A program made the position numbers and the translations under genes. From CAZAPG01 sp964486935 (GTDB taxonomy: Bacteria; Chloroflexota; Anaerolineae; 4572-78; J111): a DNA stretch of 64,000 nucleotides. Under the pieces are notes generated by a model that was not told the DNA's origin, did not search any database, and saw only the letters and a program-made list of their open reading frames with translations. Every line of letters begins with the position of its first letter. Within the stretch, counting starts at the first letter, position 1. This document shows positions 1-7,286 of this stretch, piece by piece. Where the stretch lies: assembly GCA_964486935.1 (NCBI GenBank), contig CAZAPG010000001.1, positions 186,001 through 250,000 on the forward strand. Reading direction: 5' to 3'.

Positions 1-247
1 CGTAAAAAGGGATGCCCAGCGCAGCGGCCACGCGACGGGCATCGGCCACGGCATCGGGGGTACAGCAGCGGTTGGCCGCGCCGCCCGGCTCGGCCCACAG
101 GCGCAGCATCAACCCCACCACTTCATAGCCCTGCTCAACCAGCAGCGCCGCCGCCACCGAGCTGTCCACGCCGCCGCTCATGGCCACAACCACCCGGCGG
201 GGCGCGTTATCATTTGGGTTACTTGTTGGCTGTCCGTTAGTAGTCAT
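1..247 (-). CDS. mnmA: tRNA-specific 2-thiouridylase MnmA, N-terminal part (runs off the window)
   Basis: Only the first 82 codons are in the window; the ATG is at 245-247 on the minus strand and the gene leaves at base 1. After about 18 low-complexity residues the protein shows the PP-loop ATPase motif SGGVDSS (residues 24-30), then a CC-x-x-D-x-x-DAR segment followed by LGIPFY, which is the MnmA pattern. MnmA adenylates U34 of Lys, Glu and Gln tRNAs and replaces the 2-oxygen with sulphur delivered by a persulphide relay; it acts in the cytoplasm. The next gene is divergent, so the two start regions share the 248-428 interval. The family call is firm; the C-terminal catalytic cysteine cannot be checked here. 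Confidence 0.9.
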   Translation of the reverse strand, partial: MTTNGQPTSNPNDNAPRRVVVAMSGGVDSSVAAALLVEQGYEVVGLMLRLWAEPGGAANRCCTPDAVADARRVAAALGIPFY

Positions 248-279
248 TGCTGATGGTTGGCTGCATACTTTTTGACAAT

Positions 280-306
280 TAAAAAACGGGCTTGCTCTCA
301 GCCCGT
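280..306 (-). terminator. Terminator-like hairpin in the mnmA leader
   Basis: An ACGGGC/GCCCGT stem (286-291 with 301-306) is followed, on the minus strand, by a run of six T. It lies about 35 bases upstream of the mnmA start in the direction of mnmA transcription. No minus-strand gene end is seen between it and the divergent aminopeptidase gene, so it could act as an attenuator. It could also be an incidental hairpin. Confidence 0.45.
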
Positions 307-364
307 CCTGATTACCGGTATTTTACCACAAACAAGGGCAGATGCAACAGCCGGCCCGGAATCG

Positions 365-393
365 TTGCCCGGCTTGAAAATTCGTGCTACACT
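365..393 (+). promoter_or_regulatory. Probable sigma-70-type promoter of the aminopeptidase gene
   Basis: TTGCCC (365-370) and TACACT (388-393) are separated by 17 bases and lie about 36 bases upstream of the ATG at 429. An AAAGGA-type ribosome binding site sits between them and the start. Prediction from sequence only. Confidence 0.4.
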
Positions 394-428
394 GAGGCCC
401 ATCTTCAGTTGGCGAAAGGAAAGCGACA

Positions 429-1535
429 ATGGATGCACGCGTTGAAAAAATGGCCGAGGTAATTATCAACTACTCTACGGCAGTGCAGCCGGGCGAGCGG
501 GTGTTGATTCGCAGCACCAGCCCGGCCGGCGAGCCGCTGGCGCAGGCGCTCTATCAGGCGGCGCTGCGGGCCGGAGGTGAGGCTTTTACCTATGTGCATA
601 TTTCGGGCGAAGATAGTTTGGCCCTTGAAGCCACCGATAATCTTGAGTTATTGGCTGCGGTTAACCCGATGCTCAAAATGATGTACGAAACCTGCGAGGT
701 GATTGTCCGCATCGAGGCTACGGAAAATCCGCGCGAGTTGTCCAACTATCCGGCGGCGTTGCAGCAGGCGCGCTCGCAGGCGCTGGCCCAGGTGATGGCC
801 ATTCAAATGGAGCGCGAGGGTAACGGCACGCTGCGCCGCTGCACCACCCAGTTTCCCACCCAGGGGTATGCCCAGGCTGCCGGGATGTCGCTAACGCAGT
901 ACGAGGATTTTGTCTTCAGGGCCTGTAAAGTTCATTTAGACGACCCGGTGGCGGCCTGGCGTCAATTAGAGGCTGAACAGCAGCGGTTGATTGAATTTTT
1001 GGCCGGTAAGAAGCGGCTCTATTTTCGCGGCGGCAATATCAATTTGGAAATGTCCATCGAGGGGCGCCCGTTTCTTAATGCCGCCGGCAAAATCAATTTT
1101 CCCGATGGCGAAATTTTTGCCGCCCCGGTTGAAGATAGCGTCAACGGCTGGGTCAAGTTTACCTTTCCGGCCTATTACCGGGGCAACGAAGTGGCGGGCG
1201 CGGAGCTGACCTTTGAAAACGGCGTGGTAACGCAGGCCATTGCCGAAAAGAACGACTTGTTTCTGCAACAGACTCTCGATACCGACGCGGGGTCTCGCCG
1301 GCTGGGCGAGATTGCCATTGGCGCCAATTATGATATTGACCGCTTCAGCGGCTCCATTTTGTTTGATGAAAAAATTGGAGGCACGGTGCATATGGCGCTG
1401 GGGCAGGGCTATTTGCAAGCTGGCAGCCAAAATTCTTCAAAAATTCACTGGGATATGATTTGCGACATGCGCGAGGACGGCGAAATCCTTGTTGATGGAG
1501 AACTGTTTTTCAAGAACGGCCAATTTGTCAGGTAG
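429..1535 (+). CDS. M29-family (thermophilic-type) metallo-aminopeptidase
   Basis: A 368-residue protein matching the length and layout of the M29 aminopeptidases (AmpS/AMPT/PepS). These dimeric cytoplasmic exopeptidases with two metal ions remove N-terminal residues from peptides. The N-terminal domain has the usual GERVLIRS segment near residue 23. Candidate metal ligands are E228 (DGEIFAAPVED), E294 (RLGEIAIG), H321 (TVHMALGQGY) and the H340-x-D342 pair (IHWDM), which fit the family's ligand pattern. The start is supported by AAAGGA eight bases upstream. The gene ends convergently, overlapping the last 8 bases of the following minus-strand gene. The substrate range cannot be read from sequence. 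Confidence 0.92.
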   Translation: MDARVEKMAEVIINYSTAVQPGERVLIRSTSPAGEPLAQALYQAALRAGGEAFTYVHISGEDSLALEATDNLELLAAVNPMLKMMYETCEVIVRIEATENPRELSNYPAALQQARSQALAQVMAIQMEREGNGTLRRCTTQFPTQGYAQAAGMSLTQYEDFVFRACKVHLDDPVAAWRQLEAEQQRLIEFLAGKKRLYFRGGNINLEMSIEGRPFLNAAGKINFPDGEIFAAPVEDSVNGWVKFTFPAYYRGNEVAGAELTFENGVVTQAIAEKNDLFLQQTLDTDAGSRRLGEIAIGANYDIDRFSGSILFDEKIGGTVHMALGQGYLQAGSQNSSKIHWDMICDMREDGEILVDGELFFKNGQFVR

Positions 1536-2310
1536 CCATCCATGAGTTCCACCAGGTATCGGCCCAGTATTTGAGCGTGCCGTCATTCCAGCGATAGGCC
1601 ATAAAATTATTCAGCCAATTCAAAAAGCGGGTATCGCCGGGGAAAACCGCCGGATAGCCATACTCCAGTTTGAGAATTTCGCGCTCGCCCTGCTCATTAC
1701 GCACAAAATCAAAATTGCTAAAGGTTTTTAGCGCCGCTCGCGTCACCGAATCGGTGATGAGGGCCTGCGCCTGGCCCGAGGCCAGCACCTCCCAGGGATT
1801 TTTGGCCTCGATGATGCGGGCTTTGGGAAACAGCCGGCGGGCTAGCTCCACATTGGATGACCCGTGCCAGATGCTAAAGGCAACGGCCTCGGAATTGAGC
1901 TGCTCTTTGCGTTTAACCGGGCCATTTTTGCGCGTAATGGCCACCACTTCAATTCGCTGCAAGCGGTGAATGGAAAAGTCAACCAGCAACCCGCGCAGCG
2001 AGGTGTTGGTGTGTTTGGGCAGCAGGTCGGCCCGGCCGGCCAGCAGCGCGGGGAGTTGTTCCGGCCAGGGCAGGTCAACCCACTCAACGGCCACGCCCAA
2101 ATCGGCGGCCATCATTTTGCCCAACTCGCAGGCCACGCCGGTGGCCTGGCCCGTCTCCGGGTCGTGGTAAAATTCCGGGGGCGGCCCCTCGGTGGGGGGC
2201 GGGCTAAATTCAACCAGCACTCGCAGCGCGCCTCTGGTTAAAATTTCCTTCAGGGTGTCGCGGCTGCCGCGAACCGCATCTGCCGTAGCAATCAGGTCGT
2301 GTTCAGTCAT
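1528..2310 (-). CDS. Solute-binding-protein family 3-like protein without signal peptide (copy 2)
   Basis: A 260-residue protein with the type 3 periplasmic-binding fold: an opening beta strand LRVLVEFSPPP, a lobe-1 segment with TGVACELGKMMAADLG, a hinge region SIWHGSSN and a C-terminal FLNWLNNFMAYRWNDGTLKYW typical of amino-acid binding proteins. It has no signal peptide or lipobox; the first 30 residues are charged, and the ATG at 2310 has a GGGGGAAACAGG ribosome site. It is a paralogue of the gene just upstream (11 bases away) and probably shares its transcript. No permease or ATPase gene follows. It could be a cytoplasmic sensor, or an enzyme of the cyclohexadienyl-dehydratase type, which uses the same fold. 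The role is not assigned. Confidence 0.75.
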   Translation of the reverse strand: MTEHDLIATADAVRGSRDTLKEILTRGALRVLVEFSPPPTEGPPPEFYHDPETGQATGVACELGKMMAADLGVAVEWVDLPWPEQLPALLAGRADLLPKHTNTSLRGLLVDFSIHRLQRIEVVAITRKNGPVKRKEQLNSEAVAFSIWHGSSNVELARRLFPKARIIEAKNPWEVLASGQAQALITDSVTRAALKTFSNFDFVRNEQGEREILKLEYGYPAVFPGDTRFLNWLNNFMAYRWNDGTLKYWADTWWNSWMAT

Positions 2311-2321
2311 CCTGTTTCCCC

Positions 2322-3059
2322 CTATTCAACCATCCAGGATTGCCACCAGGTATCGCACCAATAGCCAATGGTGCCAATGGCCCGATGATAATCCAGCCAA
2401 TTTTTGAGCCAGTTTAGAAATTGCGGGTCGCCCGGCCTGATAGCCGGATGGCCAAACTCCTGCGCCAAAATTACAAGACTCCCTTTATTTCTGAGCAGTT
2501 TCAGGGCCGGGTGTTTGTCCATAAATATTTTGGTAACGGCATCGACCACCGCCGCATCCACACGCCCGGCGGCCACCTCTGCCGGCGGGTCTGGCGATTC
2601 GACCAGGGTGGCCTGTGGAAACTCTCGAGCCGCAATCCGCGCAATCGAAGAGCCGTGCCAGATGCTCAGGCGCGCTTCCGCCCGGTTGAGCTCCTCCGGG
2701 CTTTGCACCGGGCTGTTTTGGGGCAGCATCACCACCACCTGAGAGGGCAGCAGCCGCCCGGCAAAATCCACTTGCAGGGCGCGTTGGGGCGTGTTGGTGT
2801 AACTGAGCAACAAGTCTACCTTTTTAGCCAAAAGCGCGGCCAGATGCTCAGGCCAGGGGATATCGACCCACTCGGCGGTAACGCCTAAATCCTGGGCCAT
2901 AACTTTGCCCAACTCGCACACCACGCCCGATGGCTCGCCACTTTTTGAGTCGATGTAGAACTCTGGCGGATGGCCCGTTTCCGGCGGCGGCGAAAAAGCA
3001 ACGGCAATTTTAACGACGCCTCTTTTCCGAATTTCGGTTAACACTGATTTGTCCAACAT
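2322..3059 (-). CDS. Solute-binding-protein family 3-like protein without signal peptide (copy 1)
   Basis: A 245-residue paralogue of the following gene, sharing landmarks throughout: the VAFSPPPETG opening, GVVCELGKVMAQDLG, the EWVDIPWPEHLAALLA block, LSIWHGSS and the closing FLNWLKNWLDYHRAIGTIGYW. The ATG at 3059 is preferred over an in-frame start at 3092 because AAAGGGG lies 4 bases before it. With this start the protein begins with a charged helix and has no secretion signal. Two near-identical domain layouts side by side indicate a tandem duplication. Ligand and function are unknown. Since there are no transporter partners nearby, an ABC-uptake role is doubtful. Confidence 0.75.
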   Translation of the reverse strand: MLDKSVLTEIRKRGVVKIAVAFSPPPETGHPPEFYIDSKSGEPSGVVCELGKVMAQDLGVTAEWVDIPWPEHLAALLAKKVDLLLSYTNTPQRALQVDFAGRLLPSQVVVMLPQNSPVQSPEELNRAEARLSIWHGSSIARIAAREFPQATLVESPDPPAEVAAGRVDAAVVDAVTKIFMDKHPALKLLRNKGSLVILAQEFGHPAIRPGDPQFLNWLKNWLDYHRAIGTIGYWCDTWWQSWMVE

Positions 3060-3087
3060 AGCGCCCCTTTCTGCGTGTAAAGCACCA

Positions 3088-3159
3088 TCCACAGATGCGC
3101 GCAGATAATCACAGATGATGTTTAATGTTATCTGCGTTAATCTGTGTCTATCTGTGGAC
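3088..3159. repeat. Inverted CACAGAT-rich repeat
   Basis: The left arm TCCACAGATGCGCGCAGAT faces a right arm whose reverse complement begins TCCACAGATAGACACAGAT, giving an imperfect inverted repeat of about 72 bases with TCCACAGAT ends. It lies in the intergenic gap upstream of the solute-binding pair. It resembles the short CACAGAT-type intergenic repeats common in environmental genomes. It contains no gene. Confidence 0.6.
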
Positions 3160-3260
3160 TTTATTTTATTGCCTCAAAAAGTTGTCCGGGTAGATACTTA
3201 TTATAGGGCCGGCAAAAATAGCGCCAAGGGGCAAACGTATCAGTTTATGAGCCGGTTGTA

Positions 3261-3794
3261 TCACTCCGGGGATTTATTGAATTGCGCCAAATCCGCAGAC
3301 ACCTTTGCCCGGAGCCGCATTTGGCGGGGGTTGACTTCAAATTGCGCGGCAATCTGGCGCAGGGGCTGGCCGGTTTCCGGGTGAAGGTAATCCGGGGCAA
3401 TCTCGGCCAGGGGGATGGCAACAAATGGACGCTCCAGCACCTCTGGGTTTGGAATGTGGCGGCCATTTTGCAGCGTCAAAATCTGGCTGTTGAAAAAGAT
3501 AATGTCAATATCCATCGGGCGTGGGCCAAATTTATCGCCCTGCCTGACTCGCCCCAAAGCTTGCTCGATGTGGCCCAGCACTTGCGTTTTCAACGTATCG
3601 GCGCTGAGAGCGGTTTGGATAATAGCCGCCGCATTCAAAAAATCAGGCTGGTTGGACACGCCCAGCGGGGCGGTTTCCCACACCGAAGAAACCGCTGTCA
3701 GGTGGGTCAACCGGGCCAGCATTGCCACGGCTGCTTTTAGATTTTCTTCGGGGTTGATGTTGCTGCCCAGCGAGAGATAAGCTGTATTTGTCAC
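3261..3794 (-). CDS. folK: 2-amino-4-hydroxy-6-hydroxymethyldihydropteridine pyrophosphokinase
   Basis: A 177-residue HPPK. It transfers pyrophosphate from ATP to 6-hydroxymethyl-7,8-dihydropterin, the step before dihydropteroate synthase in folate synthesis, in the cytoplasm. Family marks are the opening LSLGSNINPEENL, the TAPLGVSNQPDFLNAA segment, and the signature GPRPMDIDIIFF with the metal-binding D-x-D, followed by IPNPEVLERPFVAIPL. The length is normal for the family. Translation starts at GTG (3794), which has AAAGG nearby; no other start fits the conserved N-terminus. folP and folB are not adjacent. The PEP-synthase-like gene lies upstream on the same strand (its stop is 15 bases before this start), so the two may be co-transcribed. 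Confidence 0.93.
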   Translation of the reverse strand: MTNTAYLSLGSNINPEENLKAAVAMLARLTHLTAVSSVWETAPLGVSNQPDFLNAAAIIQTALSADTLKTQVLGHIEQALGRVRQGDKFGPRPMDIDIIFFNSQILTLQNGRHIPNPEVLERPFVAIPLAEIAPDYLHPETGQPLRQIAAQFEVNPRQMRLRAKVSADLAQFNKSPE

Positions 3795-3809
3795 GTTGAC
3801 CTTTCGACC

Positions 3810-6434
3810 TTACGCTGCCGGAGCCGCTTCAAGCAGTTGGACCACGCCGGTGCTGCCATCAACCAGCACCGTATCGCCGGTGTGGAAACGTTGGGTGGCC
3901 CGGGGGATGTTGGCCACCGCCGGCAGGCCGTACTCGCGGGCAATAATTGAGCCGTGCGAAAGCAGCCCGCCGGTCTCTACAATTAAGCCGCAGGCCAGGT
4001 GAAGCTGGGCCAGCCAGGCCGGGTCGGTTGAGGGCATCACCAAAATAATATCCTCCTCAAACTGCCGGCTCAACGCTTCGGGGCGACGCATCACTACCAC
4101 CTTGCCCCGCGCCTGGCCGGGGCTTACGGGCAGGCCAATAATCACTTCGGCGGAAATTTTGGACGACAACCCCACCCCCATTTGAATATAGGGCAACTGC
4201 GCCTCTTTGAGTTGCAGGGGTATTTTGGTTTTGGCGTAGCTGTGATAGTTTTCTTTGCGGGCCTGCACAGTAGACGATAGGCTGACGGCTGCGTTTTGCT
4301 CTAGCATAATGGCCTGCTCAATCTCTTGCAGGGTGAGCCAGAAAATGTCTTCGGGCTGCGCCAGCCAGCTTTTGCCGGCCCATCTGGCCCCCAGCGCCAG
4401 GTTCCAGTGGCGGCAGGCGGCCATCGCTTCGGCGCGGGCGCTGTCTAGCATGTCTTGCCAAAGAAGCTGGCGGCGCAAAAGAATGACCAGCGGCTGCGCC
4501 AACCAGCGCCGCCACGGCAGCATCCGGCCAGGCCCGGCAGAGGAAGCCAGCAGCATTTGCTCGTCAAAACCCGGGTTGGGAGACGCCCGGTTTTTGACCA
4601 CTTGCTGAAGCGTTGGCAGCAGCGTGGCGGGCATTTCGCCGTAGCGAGGCCAGGCCGGGTCCATTTCAAACGCGGCTCGCTGGCCGAATTGGGTTAAAAA
4701 ATCATTCAGGTGCGGCTCAAACTCCGGCGGCAACGGGTCGGGCAGGGCGGCCTTCGGGGGCAAATTGTCTAGCAGATTTTTAAGGGACTCGCTGCGGCCG
4801 GCCATTTGCCCCAACCGGATAAGGGCCTGATTGTAGGCCAACTGGTGCGGTTTTAAGCCGCGCCTGGCCCTTATCCGCAAAACGGTGGCCGGGGCCGGGG
4901 TCATTGGTGCCAGCAGGCGGCGGCCCAGCGCAACTAATACGCCCTGGCCCATAACCAAATTTAAATTGACCAGCGCCAGCAGGCCGTAAATTTTATCCTG
5001 CTGCTGCAACTGGTTGAGCAGGTTGTCTCGCGGGGCGTCTAAATTGCTGTGGCGCAGGCTGGCGCAGGCTTCATTTATTTTTGCCAGCGACGCCTCGAGA
5101 TAGGGGCGAAGTTGCGCCAGGCGCTTGAAAATAGCCAGGTACAGCCCCAGCGCCCGCCGGGCGGCGCGCCAGTCAACGGCAAAAATATGGCCCTGGGTGG
5201 TTTTGGGGTAGCCGATAGCCTGCAAAAAATTATCGGGGTGCAGGCCAAGCCGGGCAAACAGTTTTTTTATCAGGGTTAAATTTAAGTACGGGCGGCCTAA
5301 AATTAACCGTTCCAGGGGACCGCTATTCTCGATGGCGAACCCCAGCGATTTGAAGAAGTGGATGAGTTGAATTTGAGAGCGTTCCAGCAGCGAGCCAAAC
5401 AGCGGCGAGGGCAGTTCCGGCAAGGATTCGAGGTGGCTCAGGCGCAGCCACTCTCTATCCAGGGTGTGGGCCGGTTCCGGCGGGCCGGCCACCGGACGGG
5501 TTTGCAGCACAAACAAGGTTTCGGCCTGCCAGGCCCACTCCACATCCTGGGGTTGCCCCATCAACGCCTGAATTTGCCCCAGTTGATGCGCCATCTCCGC
5601 AACCTGCCGGGGCGAGAGCGGGCCGTTGGGGTCCGGTTGTTCGGGGCCGGCGGGGGGGGCGTCGCCGGGGCGCTGTTCCAGCAGCGGATAATGGGGCGGC
5701 TGGTTGGCCAGGCGATAGAAATAGGGCTGCGTTTTGCCGGAAACCAGCCGGTCGGCCAGGCCCCAGGTAGCTTCGATGACCATTTCATCGCGCGCGCCGG
5801 TGAGGGGGTTAATGGAAAAAGCCACTCCGGCGCTACTTGGCCTGAGCAGGGGTTGGATGAGTACGGCCACCTTGATGCTTTGGATGGACATGCCGTGCGC
5901 CTGCCGGTACTCGATGGCCGGGCCGTGCAGCGCCGAGGCCCAGCAGCGCGTAATGGCAATGAGCAACGCGCCGCGCGGCACGCCCAGTTCGGTTAGATGC
6001 AGGCCGGCAAAGGTATGGTCGCGCTGGTCTTCATCAATTACCGAAGAGCGCACGGCGAAATTGCCGGATTGGGGGCCAAAAACGGCCTCCAACTGCCGGT
6101 TAAGCGCCTGCGCCAGCGGGGGGGCCAGTGGCGTTATTTTGAGGGAGTCGGCCAGCCAGTTGAGAGCCTCGGCGGTAACGGCAATATCCGGCGAGCCGGC
6201 CCATAGCGGCGTTAATTTGGCGTGTCTGATTTGGGTTTCAAAAAAGTGGGTGGTGACAACCAAGCCGGGCGGCACGTTAAAGCCGTTTTGTTTGAGCAGG
6301 GCCAGCCGAAAGGCTTTGCCGCCGACCAGAGGCAAATCAACTCCTTCCAGGTCATCGAGGGCGCGCAGCCAGGTGGATGCCATTGCTTTAGATGAGGCGG
6401 GCGGAACCTTTTTGGGAGTCTCAGTGGTTGTCAT
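3810..6434 (-). CDS. PEP/pyruvate-binding phosphotransferase, rifampicin phosphotransferase-like
   Basis: An 874-residue protein with an N-terminal PPDK/PEP-synthase ATP-grasp domain (roughly residues 25-330, including LPLVGGKAFRLALLKQNG and the FAVRSSVIDED segment), a long middle region of about 400 residues, and a C-terminal swivelling phosphohistidine domain. The catalytic His is at about residue 827 in GGLLSHGSIIARE. It ends about 45 residues after this His, so the PEP/pyruvate-binding barrel of true PEP synthase is absent. That layout matches rifampicin phosphotransferases and related dikinases, which phosphorylate a small molecule with ATP. ATG 6434 is chosen over TTG 6452. The start overlaps the preceding gene by 14 bases. 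The substrate is unknown; antibiotic resistance is only a family analogy. Confidence 0.8.
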   Translation of the reverse strand: MTTTETPKKVPPASSKAMASTWLRALDDLEGVDLPLVGGKAFRLALLKQNGFNVPPGLVVTTHFFETQIRHAKLTPLWAGSPDIAVTAEALNWLADSLKITPLAPPLAQALNRQLEAVFGPQSGNFAVRSSVIDEDQRDHTFAGLHLTELGVPRGALLIAITRCWASALHGPAIEYRQAHGMSIQSIKVAVLIQPLLRPSSAGVAFSINPLTGARDEMVIEATWGLADRLVSGKTQPYFYRLANQPPHYPLLEQRPGDAPPAGPEQPDPNGPLSPRQVAEMAHQLGQIQALMGQPQDVEWAWQAETLFVLQTRPVAGPPEPAHTLDREWLRLSHLESLPELPSPLFGSLLERSQIQLIHFFKSLGFAIENSGPLERLILGRPYLNLTLIKKLFARLGLHPDNFLQAIGYPKTTQGHIFAVDWRAARRALGLYLAIFKRLAQLRPYLEASLAKINEACASLRHSNLDAPRDNLLNQLQQQDKIYGLLALVNLNLVMGQGVLVALGRRLLAPMTPAPATVLRIRARRGLKPHQLAYNQALIRLGQMAGRSESLKNLLDNLPPKAALPDPLPPEFEPHLNDFLTQFGQRAAFEMDPAWPRYGEMPATLLPTLQQVVKNRASPNPGFDEQMLLASSAGPGRMLPWRRWLAQPLVILLRRQLLWQDMLDSARAEAMAACRHWNLALGARWAGKSWLAQPEDIFWLTLQEIEQAIMLEQNAAVSLSSTVQARKENYHSYAKTKIPLQLKEAQLPYIQMGVGLSSKISAEVIIGLPVSPGQARGKVVVMRRPEALSRQFEEDIILVMPSTDPAWLAQLHLACGLIVETGGLLSHGSIIAREYGLPAVANIPRATQRFHTGDTVLVDGSTGVVQLLEAAPAA

Positions 6435-7155
6435 TTTGTGAAAAATTCTCAAACCCAGATTGACTGGCCAGGGTCAGCAGGACAATCATGCCGGAGATAC
6501 CGCCGGTGCAGACCATTGCCACGTAATTGGGCGGGGTGGTGATCAGGCTAACGGTTGGGCCAATCAGCAGCAACACCAGCGAGAGCAGAATGCTTCCGTA
6601 AAAACCCCACATGGAGCGCAAAAAAAGGCTAACAGCCACAACCAGTTCCGAAAGGCCAATAATTAAAAATACAACGGCAATGAGCAAATTAAAAGATTGA
6701 AAAATGATGATGTTTCGGTTGTGCGGGATGTAGGTCAGCCACTCTACAGCGGAGATTATACCACCACTCAAAAAGATAATAGAAATACCCAGCCAAAACG
6801 CGGATACCAATTTTAGGGTGAGGGGACGCCCGGCCTTTTTAGCCGGCGCGCGAGCAGCCTTTGGTTTGGCCGGCAGCGATTGGGCCTCGGCCGGAGCAGA
6901 GGCGTTTTCTAAAATGTAAAGCAGGGTTTTTTTGGCCCACAGGTTTTCGGGGTTGATTAAAATGAGGTTTTCAAGGCAGATGCGTTTGTCTTCTATGGTG
7001 TCAAACACCCGGTACAGCCAGTACCAGGCTGCCTCGTTGGTTTGCTGCTGTTCAACAACATCTAGCAGTAAAAAGCGCGCCCGCTCGTGCTGGCCTGCTT
7101 TAGCGGCGGCAATTCCTTGTTGTAACCATTGGTCAATATTGTGTGGGGTGGCCAA
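6421..7155 (-). CDS. TPR-like protein with four predicted membrane segments
   Basis: A 244-residue protein of unknown function. Residues about 8-105 are helical with TPR-like spacing (GIAAAKAGQHERARFLL, then ENLILINPENLWAKKTLLYI). A basic Ala/Pro/Lys linker follows, then four hydrophobic segments between about residues 118 and 235. Such soluble-TPR plus membrane-bundle proteins are common in Chloroflexota and lack an assigned role. The start is TTG at 7155, with a weak upstream AAGG; no ATG fits better. It overlaps the downstream phosphotransferase gene by 14 bases, which suggests translational coupling. A membrane location is inferred from hydrophobicity only. Confidence 0.65.
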   Translation of the reverse strand: MATPHNIDQWLQQGIAAAKAGQHERARFLLLDVVEQQQTNEAAWYWLYRVFDTIEDKRICLENLILINPENLWAKKTLLYILENASAPAEAQSLPAKPKAARAPAKKAGRPLTLKLVSAFWLGISIIFLSGGIISAVEWLTYIPHNRNIIIFQSFNLLIAVVFLIIGLSELVVAVSLFLRSMWGFYGSILLSLVLLLIGPTVSLITTPPNYVAMVCTGGISGMIVLLTLASQSGFENFSQNDNH

Positions 7156-7193
7156 AGCCTTAACTCTGCAAGCATTATTGTAGACTCAATTAA

Positions 7194-7229
7194 CCCGCCC
7201 TCGTCCGTTACAGCAAGTACGAGGGCGGG
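7194..7229 (-). terminator. Hairpin after the subtilase gene
   Basis: A perfect 11-bp stem CCCGCCCTCGT/ACGAGGGCGGG (7194-7204 with 7219-7229). It lies just beyond the stop of the minus-strand subtilase gene. The following T-tract is poor, so it may be a terminator or an mRNA 3' stabiliser. Confidence 0.5.
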
Positions 7230-7286
7230 TTTACTATTATACTCTATTGGGTTATTCCTGAAAATAGCCCGGCAGCGCGCTCAGGT

